Assembly: GCA_938015805.1 (NCBI GenBank)
Contig: CALLXF010000098.1
Span: 1-56,577, forward strand
Source of the DNA: an uncultured Saprospiraceae bacterium
GTDB lineage: Bacteria > Bacteroidota > Bacteroidia > Chitinophagales > Saprospiraceae
Direction: 5' to 3'
Length of the DNA stretch: 56,577 nucleotides
Part shown: in pieces, positions 46,268-54,994 of the stretch
How the letters are laid out: the number at the start of each line of letters is the position of its first letter
Position numbering within the stretch: the stretch's first letter is position 1
Made by a program: the position numbers and the translations under genes
Notes under the pieces: model-generated
Told to the model about the DNA's origin: nothing
What the model saw: only the letters and a program-made list of their open reading frames with translations
Database searches by the model: none

Positions 46268-46524
46268 TGAGATTTAACTTATTATCTTTTTGTGTTAATC
46301 GTAAAATATTGATACTCAAAGTATCAAAGTTTTTAGACTTCTATCTTATTGAAATTCAGTAGTTTGTATGTAAAAAATAGAATATAAAAAAATTTATTTT
46401 TCCACTTTTTAACCTCTATTTTTTTGCATTTTTGAAGTCCCATGAATAACCGATCCAAAGCGAAGGTTGTATAGGTATTAAGAAGGTTCTCACTTATTTT
46501 TAATTTTTATATCTGAACACAGAG

Positions 46525-47928
46525 ATGATAAAGGATCATATACAAGTCTGGAATAACTGTCTGACACTGATTAAAAAGTCAGTACCGGAAAAGAGTTTTA
46601 GGACCTGGTTTGAACCTATCAAACCTGTAAAACTTTCTGATAATATACTTACCATACAGGTTCCTAACAAGTTCTTTTACGAGTGGTTAGAAGAACACTA
46701 TATTGATCAACTTAAAACTGCAATCAATCAAGAAATAGGAAAAACAGCAAGATTAGAGTATCAGATTTTAGTAGAAAACCATCGTAAAATCGGTAAAGTA
46801 AATACCCGTCAAAATGAAAATGCAAACGCCACACACTCGATCGATAAAATAAAGAATCCTTTCGTAATTCCTGGGATCAAAAAACTAAAAGTAGACCCTC
46901 AACTAAATCCAAAATATACATTCTCTAATTTTATAGAAGGGGATTGTAATAGCCTTCTGAGATCTGCAGGTCATGCGATCGCAAACGCTCCGGGAAGCAC
47001 TGCTTTTAATCCTCTAGTAATGTACGGCGATGTAGGTTTAGGAAAAACACATCTTGCCCAAGCCATAGGTAATGAAGTCGTAAAACGTAATCCAGATAAA
47101 TCTGTTTTATATATAACCACGGAGAAATTTACAAATCAAGTTATAGAATCGATTAAGAATTTTAACGTAAACGAACTCACAAATTTCTATCAAAACATAG
47201 ATGTACTAATCGTAGACGATATTCAGTTTTTAGCAAATCGGACTAAAACTCAAGATATATTCTTTAATATTTTTAATGCCCTTCATCAGCTAGGAAAACA
47301 GATCATTCTGACTTCTGATCGCCCTCCTAAAGATTTGCAAGATGTAGAGCAGCGTTTAATATCTAGATTTAAATGGGGTCTTACAGATGAGTTGCGTTCG
47401 CCAGATTTTGAAACTAGGTTAGCTATTCTAGAGGAAAAAATCCAAAAGGATAACGTTAAGATTCCACCAGATGTCGTAGAGTATGTTTGCTTTAATGTAA
47501 AGAATAATATCCGTGAACTAGAAGGCGTAGTGATATCTCTTATGGCTCAGGCTACACTAAATAAAAAAGAGATCACTATAAATCTAGCCAAGGAAGTTTT
47601 AAAGCAATTTGTAAGTCAGCTAAATAAAGAATTATCATTAGAAAATATTACATCTCTGGTTGCTGAGCACTTTGAAGTAAGTGTAGAATCTTTACAAGGT
47701 AAGTCGAGAAAAAGACCTTATGTTCTAGCCAGACAACTTTCGATGTACCTTGCAAAAAATTACACCTCCCATTCTCTTAAAGAGATAGGAAAGAATTTTG
47801 GAGGTAGAGATCATACCACCGTAATCCACTCAGTAAGAGCCGTTCAAAATCAGATCGACACGGATCATCTATTTAAAGATGTAGTCTCTCAACTGGAGAA
47901 AAAAGTCGAACTGAGCTTACAAGTGTGA
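46525..47928 (+). CDS. dnaA: Chromosomal replication initiator DnaA
   Basis: A 467-residue initiator. Domain I (about 5-85) has FRTWFEPIKPVKL; domain III has Walker A GDVGLGKTHL, Walker B VLIVDDIQFLA and the sensor/arginine-finger segment. Domain IV ends with the DnaA signature GGRDHTTVIHSV for DnaA-box recognition. It unwinds the origin with ATP. The 257 bases upstream contain only one near-match to a DnaA box (TTTTCCACT around 46399), so an origin here is not supported. Confidence 0.97.
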   Translation: MIKDHIQVWNNCLTLIKKSVPEKSFRTWFEPIKPVKLSDNILTIQVPNKFFYEWLEEHYIDQLKTAINQEIGKTARLEYQILVENHRKIGKVNTRQNENANATHSIDKIKNPFVIPGIKKLKVDPQLNPKYTFSNFIEGDCNSLLRSAGHAIANAPGSTAFNPLVMYGDVGLGKTHLAQAIGNEVVKRNPDKSVLYITTEKFTNQVIESIKNFNVNELTNFYQNIDVLIVDDIQFLANRTKTQDIFFNIFNALHQLGKQIILTSDRPPKDLQDVEQRLISRFKWGLTDELRSPDFETRLAILEEKIQKDNVKIPPDVVEYVCFNVKNNIRELEGVVISLMAQATLNKKEITINLAKEVLKQFVSQLNKELSLENITSLVAEHFEVSVESLQGKSRKRPYVLARQLSMYLAKNYTSHSLKEIGKNFGGRDHTTVIHSVRAVQNQIDTDHLFKDVVSQLEKKVELSLQV

Positions 47929-48374
47929 GTATAGAAAAGGATGATAAACGGCCGTTTTTGGCTTTGGTATTTTCATTGTAATTCTTTTTTCACTTTAAAG
48001 ATTTAGGAGCGTTAAGAAATCAAAACAGTCTTGAATTTTTGTTTCTTTTGCTTCAAGGCAAAAGAAAAGAGGCATTTGAGTATGAACTTAAATGACAATC
48101 AGAATGGAATAGATGTTTTTTACTCACTCAAATCGATATAGTGCCAAAAAAAAGATACCATAGAGAAAGCTCCGTTCTCCCTGCATTTACGGTAAGAAAA
48201 TACACACGAGTGATAAAAAGAGGGTCACTTTCCTATTATGACTAAGAAGTAAATTTTCAACCAGATAAATACTCAAAAACCCCAGAATCCTTATACCACC
48301 ACACTCACAAGCTAAATTGAATTTTTTCCATAAATCTCACCGAGTATCGTATTTTTAACCTACAACTTAAAAGA
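47929..48374. other. 446-base gene-free region after dnaA
   Basis: No coding frame. It contains the palindrome AAACGGCCGTTT (47946-47957) followed by a short T-run just after the dnaA stop, too tight for a normal terminator loop. A hairpin of 10-base arms TTTCTTTTGC/GCAAAAGAAA with a 6-base loop lies at 48042-48067. No DnaA-box cluster was seen. Confidence 0.5.
48042..48067. repeat. Perfect 10-base inverted repeat
   Basis: Arms TTTCTTTTGC (48042-48051) and GCAAAAGAAA (48058-48067) around TTCAAG. No T-run at the end, so it is a weak terminator candidate. It may be an intergenic repeat element. Confidence 0.5.
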
Positions 48375-50018
48375 ATGATTATAAGAATATTCTGGCTAAG
48401 CAGTTTGCTTATGCTAACATCTCTCTACTCATGTAAATCAGATGTAAAAACTATAGCTGAGAATAACGATATCCCTACCGCAGATCTTAATAAAGAAGAT
48501 ATCGTTGTATACCTTGAAGAGCTTGCGAGTGATGCGTACGAGGGGAGAAGACCATTTACAAATGGAGAGAAAAAAACTATAGCCTATATAAAAAATGAAT
48601 TTAAAAAAATGGGACTAAAACCAGCCAATGGTAATTCATATTTTCAAGATGTACCTCTTGTAGAAATTACAGGAAAACCTGGTGATGTCATGACTTTTCA
48701 TTCGCCGAAAGGCAAACTAGAATTAAAAAATGGTGATGACTATGTGCTGCATACCCAAAGAGCAGCCGAGCAACTAAGTTTAAATAAATCAGAGCTCGTG
48801 TTTTGTGGTTTTGGGACTGTCGATCCAGCTCGTAACTGGGATGATTATGCAGGCATGGATATGAAAGGTAAAACGGCAGTAATTCTCGTAAATGATCCCG
48901 GATTTGGAGGAGAAGATCCTGATTTTTTTTCAGGAGATATTATGACCTACAGTGGTAGATGGACCTATAAGTATGAGGAGGCAGATCGACAAGGAGCTGA
49001 TGCGGTAATACTGATTCATGAGACGACCTCCGCAGGATATCCGTGGTTTGTAATAAAAAGTTCTTGGGCGGGAACGATGCTAGAATTAGATCGTCCAGCT
49101 GATGCAGATGACTGTGCCTTAAAAGGATGGATATCCTTGCCTAAGGCCAAAGCCCTTTTTGAATCCGCAGGCCTAGACATCGCTGAGCAAATCAGAAATG
49201 CCAGAAAACCAGGTTTTAAACCAGTTCCTCTTAATGCTACAGTAGACGCCACTCTGTCTAATAAAGTAAAAAAGGATGTGACTAAAAATGTGATCGGATA
49301 CATAGAAGGATCGACTCACCCTGACGAGTATGTGGTATATACGGCACACTGGGATCATCTCGGAATAGGGGCTCCAGTAGAAGGAGATTCCATATATAAC
49401 GGAGCACTGGATAATGCATCAGGAACCGCTACGATCATGGCGATCGCAAAAACATTTACTAAAGTAAAACCTAAACGTAGCGTGGTTTTTGCAATGGTAA
49501 CAGCAGAGGAGCAAGGATTATTTGGGTCTCAGTATTACGCCGAGCATCCTCTTTTTCCACTGTCTAAAACTGTAGCAAATATAAATATGGATGGCGTAAA
49601 TCCTATGGGTGGGATGAATGATGTAACTGCACTCGGTTACGGTCTATCATCTCTAGATATCATTTTAGAAGAAGAGGCAAAAAAGCAAGGGAGATACGTA
49701 CAAGGTGATCAAGAACCAGAGAAAGGATATTACTACAGGTCCGATCATTTTTCCTTTGCAAAGGAGGGGGTTCCAGCTATTTATGCAGGCGGCTCTACAG
49801 ACCACAAAGAAAAGGGTAAAGCTTACGCCAAAGAATTTAATAAAGAATACAATGCTAAATATTATCACCAACCCTCTGACGAATATGATCCTAAAACATG
49901 GAACTATGATGGTATGCTGCAAGACGGACAGTTATATTTAAATATAGGACTTAGATTAGCAAATTCTGATTTCTGGCCAGAGTGGAATGCTAAAAGCGAA
50001 TTCCAGCGAAAGAAGTAG
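48375..50018 (+). CDS. M28-family metallopeptidase lipoprotein
   Basis: A 547-residue lipoprotein (lipobox LYSC, Cys20). It has a PA-like insert (about 130-270) and a peptidase M28 domain with zinc ligands in YTAHWDHLG (H and D), NGALDNASG (bridging D), TAEEQGLFGS (catalytic E pair), NMDGVNPMG and the late histidine in YRSDHFSFA or YHQPSDEYD. It is an outer-membrane-anchored aminopeptidase or carboxypeptidase, probably digesting peptides outside the cell. It precedes the large T9SS protein by 66 bases. Confidence 0.93.
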   Translation: MIIRIFWLSSLLMLTSLYSCKSDVKTIAENNDIPTADLNKEDIVVYLEELASDAYEGRRPFTNGEKKTIAYIKNEFKKMGLKPANGNSYFQDVPLVEITGKPGDVMTFHSPKGKLELKNGDDYVLHTQRAAEQLSLNKSELVFCGFGTVDPARNWDDYAGMDMKGKTAVILVNDPGFGGEDPDFFSGDIMTYSGRWTYKYEEADRQGADAVILIHETTSAGYPWFVIKSSWAGTMLELDRPADADDCALKGWISLPKAKALFESAGLDIAEQIRNARKPGFKPVPLNATVDATLSNKVKKDVTKNVIGYIEGSTHPDEYVVYTAHWDHLGIGAPVEGDSIYNGALDNASGTATIMAIAKTFTKVKPKRSVVFAMVTAEEQGLFGSQYYAEHPLFPLSKTVANINMDGVNPMGGMNDVTALGYGLSSLDIILEEEAKKQGRYVQGDQEPEKGYYYRSDHFSFAKEGVPAIYAGGSTDHKEKGKAYAKEFNKEYNAKYYHQPSDEYDPKTWNYDGMLQDGQLYLNIGLRLANSDFWPEWNAKSEFQRKK

Positions 50019-50084
50019 GGGGATAATCAAAGTAGAACGACGTAAGATTTAGAAGAAATATAAAATACTTAAAAGCTTTATAAC

Positions 50085-53000
50085 ATGATCAAAAATCTAT
50101 TTTTCACCTTTTTGGTTTTGATGAGTGCCTCAGTTATGATGACAGCTCAGACGGAATATGACGGACAGACATTAGTATCTAAACTAACTTATCTAGGCAA
50201 ATCTGCTCCGTTAAAATATTTAGTAGAGAAAAAAGGAATAGATAAAGACAAATTAAAAAATCGCAAGGCAAATCTTCCCAAAAAGTATTTCCCTAATTAC
50301 AGGAATCGATATCCTACCGTTGCTGTAAACGATAAAGCTTTACCTCATGGTGCTGATCCTACTTGGCAATCAGGAAATGGCCAGGAGAAAGTGATCATGA
50401 GTCAGATAGACATAAAGGCTAGCGTAGATGGAATGGATCAGAGTATAGGTCAGGCCTCTCCTCCAGATATATGCGGAGCCATAGGAAAAGATTATTTTAT
50501 ACAGATGGTTAATGCCACTTTTTTTCAAGTTTTTAATAAAGATGGTTCTGAGGCATCTAACCCTACTAGTCTGACCTCCTTTTGGTCGCAGTTTGGGCAA
50601 GGGTCTGGTGGAGATCCGATCGTGTTATATGATGAGCAAGCGCAGCGATGGATAATGTCAGAATTTCCGCCTTTTCAAAATTTTCTTCTAGTGGCAGTGT
50701 CAGAATCTTCTGATCCTTTTGGAGCATGGAATGCTTATTCCTTTAATACTCCTGGTTTTCCTGATTATCCTAAATATTCCGTGTGGAATAATGCGTATAT
50801 AGTGACAACTAATGAGGGAGGGGATATTCCCGTTTATGCTTTAGATAGACAGGCTATGTTAGACGGAGCAGCAGATGCAGACTTAGTTAGAATGACTATT
50901 CCTAGGATACCTACAGGACCTGGATTTCAGGTATATACACCAGTAAACCATTCCGGAAGTAGAGAAATATCAGAAGGTCTAAACCCAATGGTAATTCGTT
51001 TTATAGATGATGCGTGGGGTACGGTCTCTGAAGATCAACTCGAAATATGGAGCATAAATTTAGATTGGGATGATCCAGCTAGTACATCTATAAGTGCTAC
51101 TAACCAGATTATTACAGAGCCTTTTGATAGCTACCCTTGTGCTGCAGCTACTGGCGGTTTTGCTTGTAATCCTCAACCTGGAAATAATGGTGTGGACGGA
51201 CAGGTTGAAATTATAAATCATCAAGTCCATTATAGAAATTTTGGATGTTACGAGTCTATTGTGATGACTTTTATAGCTGATGCAGATGGTAATAATTTAT
51301 CTGGTATTAGATGGTTTGAGCTCAGACGTGACTTGATAGAAGAAGAGGAAGATTGGATCGTATTTCAGGAAGGTAATTATGCACCTGATGATTTACATAG
51401 ATATATCGGTGGTATAGCTATAAACGATTTTGGAGCTATAGGCTTAGGTTTTAATTTATCTAATAGCACCACTTTCCCATCCATGGCGATTACTGGGAGA
51501 CGAGCGACTGATGATTTAGGTATAATGACCTACGATGAGGAAAGAGTGGTTACAGGTTCTTCTAATACTGGTAGTAGATATGGAGATTATGCTCAGATGA
51601 CAGTTGATCCAGTGGATGGCAGGACTTTTTGGTATACGGCCCAGTATATGGGGACTAATGGTTGGGCAACTCACATTGTTTCTTTTCAGCTCACTGATGA
51701 TGATCAAGATGTAATAAATGCAGAAGCTTGCAGAGATACTGTGGACATGGCAGTGAGGGCTTTTATAAACCCCGTTTCTAGTTCTGACCTTACTTCGTCA
51801 GAGTCGGTAACGGTAGAAGTGATTAATAATGGGGTAGACTCGGTAGAGAATTTTACACTTAACCTAGAGTTAGATGGAGTGTCGCAAGGAATAAATACGA
51901 TTACAGAACTATTAAGAACAGAAGATACATATCAGTATACTTTTCCGGCTCCTGTAAATATGGAGGATATAAAAGAATATGAGCTTATTGCATATGTAGA
52001 TGTTGCAAACGACGAGAATAGGAAAAATGATTCCCTTACGGTGAATGTAATTAAGTACGCAAAACAAGATGCAGGTATCACGATGATAAATTCGCCAGAA
52101 ATGAATTGTGGTGAGGAGGTAAATATTGAGGTTGAACTGACAAATTTTGCAGACCTAACATTAGAAAATGTAGATATAATTACTCAGCTTAATGGCACAG
52201 TAGTAAATACTACTGAATGGAATGGCACCTTAAATTTAAATGAGACTACACTAGTTAATATGCCAATATCTGGATTAATTGATGGGGATAATTTGATAGA
52301 AGTATTTACAGAGATGCCTAACGGAGAGGAAGACCAAGTAGATGGAAATGATCAGATGTCCGTTACCTTAAATAACTTATTAGATGGGGCTCTAGTAACT
52401 CTTAATTTACAACTAGATTTCTACCCGCAGGAGACCTCATGGACTTTAGCAGATGATAATGGTACAGTATTATTTACTGGAGGAGATTATGGAGAGATGG
52501 AGCTGATTACACAAGAATTTTGTCTCGATCCGGAAGGATGTTACACCTTTACTATTTTTGATTCTTATGGTGATGGTCTGAATGGACTATTTAATGGACA
52601 AAACCAAGGGAGCTATGAGATTCTAGACGCTAATGGAGCTTTACTTGCCTCGATTGTAGATATAGATTTTGGGTCACAAGAAACTAATGACTTTTGTTCT
52701 GAATTTCAGTGTATGCTAGGAGCTGAGATAGATGTATTTTACGAGTCTGAGGCCAATGCTGCTAATGGCGTAATTTTTATTCAAGCAGAAAACGGATTAG
52801 CTCCTTTTGAGTATTCATTAGATGGAGGTATAAATACGCAGAGTTCTGAGATGTTTACAGATTTAGATTCGGATACCTATAGTGTATGGATAAGAGATGC
52901 AAATGATTGTGTGTATGAGGAGGAAGTTGTTCTTGGAATATGTGATCTGACGATAACGGCATCATCTATGGCAGCTACAAATACTACATCGGATGATGGA

Positions 53001-53456
53001 TCAATAACAGTAGTAGCATCTAATGGTACACCACCATATTCTTATTCCATTAATGGAGGTGTAAGCTATGTAACCCAAAACACATTTACGGATCTGATCT
53101 CAGGAGAATACTCGATCGCTGTCCAAGATGCAAATAATTGTATCGCTATTTTAGATGTCATTGTAGATTTCGAAACCTCTACTACACAGACCTCTTATGG
53201 ATCTGAAATAAAAGTATTTCCTAACCCTACTAACGGATTATTTACCTTAGAAGTATCGACATCAGAATACACGGGGAATAAGATTGAATATGAAATATTA
53301 GATGCTACTGGTAAACTGATTCTAAGTGATCATCTTACTAGATTTAACGATTTTTATGCAGCTCAAATTTCTATACTGACTTTTCCTTCTGGTATTTATT
53401 ATATCAGATTAGTAAACCGTGATCTTAATCGAATGGTAAAAATATTTAAAGAGTAA
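50085..53456 (+). CDS. Large T9SS-exported surface protein with CARDB-like and SprB-like repeats
   Basis: A 1123-residue exported protein. A signal peptide (1-21) is followed by a large beta-rich N-terminal region (about 115-560) with propeller-like strands and DP-rich loops. Two CARDB-like Ig domains follow (about 565-780). A second Ig-like or lectin-like segment contains FTIFDSYGDGLNGLF (around 830), a motif common in T9SS cargo. Two SprB-like repeats come next (about 905-955 and 975-1030: APFEYSLDGGINTQS, PPYSYSINGGVSYVT). The T9SS type A sorting domain is last (KVFPNPTNGLFTLEV, FPSGIYYIRL, MVKIFKE). Predicted cell-surface protein; role in adhesion or gliding is inference only. Confidence 0.85.
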   Translation: MIKNLFFTFLVLMSASVMMTAQTEYDGQTLVSKLTYLGKSAPLKYLVEKKGIDKDKLKNRKANLPKKYFPNYRNRYPTVAVNDKALPHGADPTWQSGNGQEKVIMSQIDIKASVDGMDQSIGQASPPDICGAIGKDYFIQMVNATFFQVFNKDGSEASNPTSLTSFWSQFGQGSGGDPIVLYDEQAQRWIMSEFPPFQNFLLVAVSESSDPFGAWNAYSFNTPGFPDYPKYSVWNNAYIVTTNEGGDIPVYALDRQAMLDGAADADLVRMTIPRIPTGPGFQVYTPVNHSGSREISEGLNPMVIRFIDDAWGTVSEDQLEIWSINLDWDDPASTSISATNQIITEPFDSYPCAAATGGFACNPQPGNNGVDGQVEIINHQVHYRNFGCYESIVMTFIADADGNNLSGIRWFELRRDLIEEEEDWIVFQEGNYAPDDLHRYIGGIAINDFGAIGLGFNLSNSTTFPSMAITGRRATDDLGIMTYDEERVVTGSSNTGSRYGDYAQMTVDPVDGRTFWYTAQYMGTNGWATHIVSFQLTDDDQDVINAEACRDTVDMAVRAFINPVSSSDLTSSESVTVEVINNGVDSVENFTLNLELDGVSQGINTITELLRTEDTYQYTFPAPVNMEDIKEYELIAYVDVANDENRKNDSLTVNVIKYAKQDAGITMINSPEMNCGEEVNIEVELTNFADLTLENVDIITQLNGTVVNTTEWNGTLNLNETTLVNMPISGLIDGDNLIEVFTEMPNGEEDQVDGNDQMSVTLNNLLDGALVTLNLQLDFYPQETSWTLADDNGTVLFTGGDYGEMELITQEFCLDPEGCYTFTIFDSYGDGLNGLFNGQNQGSYEILDANGALLASIVDIDFGSQETNDFCSEFQCMLGAEIDVFYESEANAANGVIFIQAENGLAPFEYSLDGGINTQSSEMFTDLDSDTYSVWIRDANDCVYEEEVVLGICDLTITASSMAATNTTSDDGSITVVASNGTPPYSYSINGGVSYVTQNTFTDLISGEYSIAVQDANNCIAILDVIVDFETSTTQTSYGSEIKVFPNPTNGLFTLEVSTSEYTGNKIEYEILDATGKLILSDHLTRFNDFYAAQISILTFPSGIYYIRLVNRDLNRMVKIFKE

Positions 53457-53482
53457 GAGGTCGTTACTAAATCTAAAGTTTT

Positions 53483-53896
53483 ATGAAAATAGGATGGGTT
53501 ATATGTTTTTTAGGATTAAGTTTTTTTGGCTTAAGCCAATCAAATGATTTATCCTTATTAAAATCAAAGCTGTCACAAGATGACAAGGCAGCATTTTGGG
53601 AGCATAGTATACAGATCATCAATCAATGGAATAAGGAATTAGACAACCAGACAAATGCGTCGCTTGTAGATAAATCTATATCTTCTAGTCGATTTATTAA
53701 GAATCTAGGAGAGGAGAGTAAGCGAGAAGCACATCATAATTTATCGATCCAATGGAAAAATGATGTTTTAGAAAAGGAAAGGACGGAAAGAAAACGATCA
53801 TTATTAGTGGCTATTAATAATTTAGCACAACGCAGAGCTTTAGGGGATGAGGGTTTAGTGATAAAATTAATGGAAGAGTTTGTATCGATGGATTAG
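53483..53896 (+). CDS. Small exported helical protein of unknown function
   Basis: A 137-residue protein with a signal peptide (1-19, ending GLSQS) and a wholly helical, highly charged mature part (LSLLKSKLSQDDKAAFWEHSIQII, NDVLEKERTERKRSLLVAINNLA). No family recognised. It lies 26 bases behind the 1123-residue T9SS protein and may be cotranscribed and function with it. Confidence 0.7.
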   Translation: MKIGWVICFLGLSFFGLSQSNDLSLLKSKLSQDDKAAFWEHSIQIINQWNKELDNQTNASLVDKSISSSRFIKNLGEESKREAHHNLSIQWKNDVLEKERTERKRSLLVAINNLAQRRALGDEGLVIKLMEEFVSMD

Positions 53897-53948
53897 TATT
53901 TTCTACTTAACACACTGGTAGTTAGGGAGATAAAAATTATGTTGTCAG

Positions 53949-53980
53949 AAAAAAAAATAGTCCCGCCTTGACGGGACTAC
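53949..53980. terminator. Hairpin terminator TAGTCCCG/CGGGACTA
   Basis: Perfect 8-base GC-rich stem (53958-53965 and 53972-53979) with a 6-base loop. It is preceded by nine A and followed by a weaker AT-rich stretch. It probably ends the surface-protein operon. Confidence 0.75.
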
Positions 53981-54099
53981 ATATTTTAGTTACATATCAT
54001 CTCAGGTTGTTGATCAGATCGCAACTAAAAAGGATCTCACTGTTAATTTAACACCTATAATACGATTGAAAAAATTTTATCAATAATAATTTATTGTGC

Positions 54100-54130
54100 T
54101 TGTTTAATGTGAGTCTAAAATGTATTTTTG
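54100..54130 (+). promoter_or_regulatory. Promoter upstream of tRNA-Ser and tRNA-Pro
   Basis: -33 element TTG at 54100-54102, 20-base spacer, -7 box TATTTTTG at 54123-54130; the best complete Bacteroidota-type promoter in the window. Expected start of transcription near 54134, about 157 bases before the first tRNA. Confidence 0.7.
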
Positions 54131-54133
54131 CAG

Positions 54134-54157
54134 TCGCTTTAAAAGTAAGCGATTTTT
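54134..54157 (+). promoter_or_regulatory. Hairpin plus T-tract at the predicted 5' end of the tRNA transcript
   Basis: Stem TCGCTT/AAGCGA (54134-54139 and 54147-54152) with a 7-base loop and TTTTT right after. It would form from the first transcribed base. It looks like a tiny terminator, but so close to the start site it may instead be a 5' protective hairpin or coincidence. Confidence 0.45.
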
Positions 54158-54290
54158 AAGATTGAAATAGATGTATTTGATTCAGAGATTTTGCCGGACA
54201 TTATCGATGAAACAATATCACATATATCTTCAAATTCAAACTACATAAATGAATAGTGTAAACTGATCAATTATGTTTTATGAAACCCAG

Positions 54291-54382
54291 GAGACGTGGG
54301 TGAGTGGCTGAAACCAACGGTTTGCTAAATCGTCGTACTTGGAAACAGGTACCGGGGGTTCGAATCCCTCCGTCTCCGCCAG
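54291..54382 (+). tRNA. tRNA-Ser (GCT)
   Basis: 92 bases including an encoded CCA. Acceptor stem GGAGACG/CGTCTCC, D-arm GGTGAGTGGCTGAAACC, anticodon stem ACGGT/ATCGT around loop TTGCTAA (anticodon GCT, reads AGC/AGT), the long variable arm typical of class II serine tRNAs, and T-loop GTTCGAATC. The discriminator base is G. Confidence 0.97.
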
Positions 54383-54397
54383 TTATTTTTTACGTTT

Positions 54398-54472
54398 CGG
54401 GGCGTAGCGCAGTCCGGTTAGCGCACCTGCTTTGGGAGCAGGGGGTCGCAGGTTCGAATCCTGCCGCCCCGA
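54398..54472 (+). tRNA. tRNA-Pro (TGG)
   Basis: 75 bases; acceptor stem CGGGGCG/CGCCCCG, D-arm with GTTAGCGC, anticodon stem CCTGC/GCAGG around TTTGGGA (anticodon TGG, reads CCN codons), T-arm GCAGG-TTCGAAT-CCTGC, discriminator A. The CCA end is not encoded (the next bases are CGA), unlike the adjacent tRNA-Ser. Confidence 0.97.
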
Positions 54473-54504
54473 CGAAACTAAGTCATTGGAAATCAGTGAT
54501 TTGT

Positions 54505-54543
54505 AAAGGGATTATAGAACTTTGTTTTATAGTCCCTTTTTTT
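54505..54543 (+). terminator. Rho-independent terminator after the tRNA pair
   Basis: Stem AAAGGGATTATA/TATAGTCCCTTT (54505-54516 and 54528-54539) with one G-T pair, 11-base loop, then a run of T. It ends the tRNA transcript. Confidence 0.9.
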
Positions 54544-54544
54544 A

Positions 54545-54563
54545 TTTGCACAGGATTTGCACA
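54545..54563 (+). repeat. Tandem 8-base direct repeat TTTGCACA
   Basis: Two perfect copies of TTTGCACA (54545-54552 and 54556-54563) separated by GGA, an 11-base period equal to one helical turn. It lies immediately after the tRNA terminator, where recombinase or regulator sites are often found. No integrase gene is visible. Confidence 0.5.
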
Positions 54564-54586
54564 AAAAGGGTTCTTTTTTAAAGGAA

Positions 54587-54994
54587 TTACTCTTCTTCTT
54601 CAGGTCTCTTTCTTAATTCTCTAGCTACAACAGCTCTTTTGTTAACTGCTGAATAATCACTTAATCTATTTTTTGAAATCAATTCATTATAATGATTAAC
54701 TATTTGAAACGAATGTTCTTTTAACGCCTTTGAAATGTGATCTTCGATTTCAGAACCAATTATGAGTTTTGACATTTCTAATGAATATTGACCGCAAATC
54801 ATTTCTAATTCATCTTTAGAAATATTTTTTTGTACAGCTACTGCATGAAGTAAGTAGACTTCCGTAAAGGCGAATAAAAGTACTGCACCTGTTAAATTCA
54901 CAATACTTACAACAGTCAATGTCTGAGGATCATAATTGCTTTTTTTAAGAACATTTTTTATTCTACTCGTTACGAATAAATGTGTTAAAGACAT
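54587..54994 (-). CDS. Small single-pass membrane protein of unknown function
   Basis: A 135-residue protein. One strongly hydrophobic helix (about 27-50) separates a short basic N-terminus from a charged helical C-terminal part (ISKDELEMICGQYSLEMSKLIIG, EDHISKALKEHSFQIVNHYNELI) ending in PEEEE. No family recognised. It is an isolated gene on the opposite strand to the tRNAs, in a region that looks accessory. Confidence 0.65.
   Translation of the reverse strand: MSLTHLFVTSRIKNVLKKSNYDPQTLTVVSIVNLTGAVLLFAFTEVYLLHAVAVQKNISKDELEMICGQYSLEMSKLIIGSEIEDHISKALKEHSFQIVNHYNELISKNRLSDYSAVNKRAVVARELRKRPEEEE

Larger units (their letters stand above)
53897..54290. other. Intergenic region upstream of the tRNA pair
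   Basis: Contains a hairpin terminator (53949-53980), an AT-rich stretch and a good promoter (54100-54130) whose transcript would begin inside a small hairpin (54134-54152) ending in TTTTT. No coding frame is seen. Confidence 0.6.

Noticed and set aside
46268-46524. Replication origin (oriC) upstream of dnaA
   Set aside because: Only one imperfect DnaA-box-like site (TTTTCCACT) and no AT-rich repeat array; an origin cannot be supported.
47946-47962. AAACGGCCGTTT palindrome plus T-run as dnaA terminator
   Set aside because: The palindrome has no loop, so an RNA hairpin would have a very short stem; too weak to call.
54304-54624. A 106-codon open frame over the tRNA genes
   Set aside because: It runs through both tRNA genes and their terminator; it is an accidental frame.
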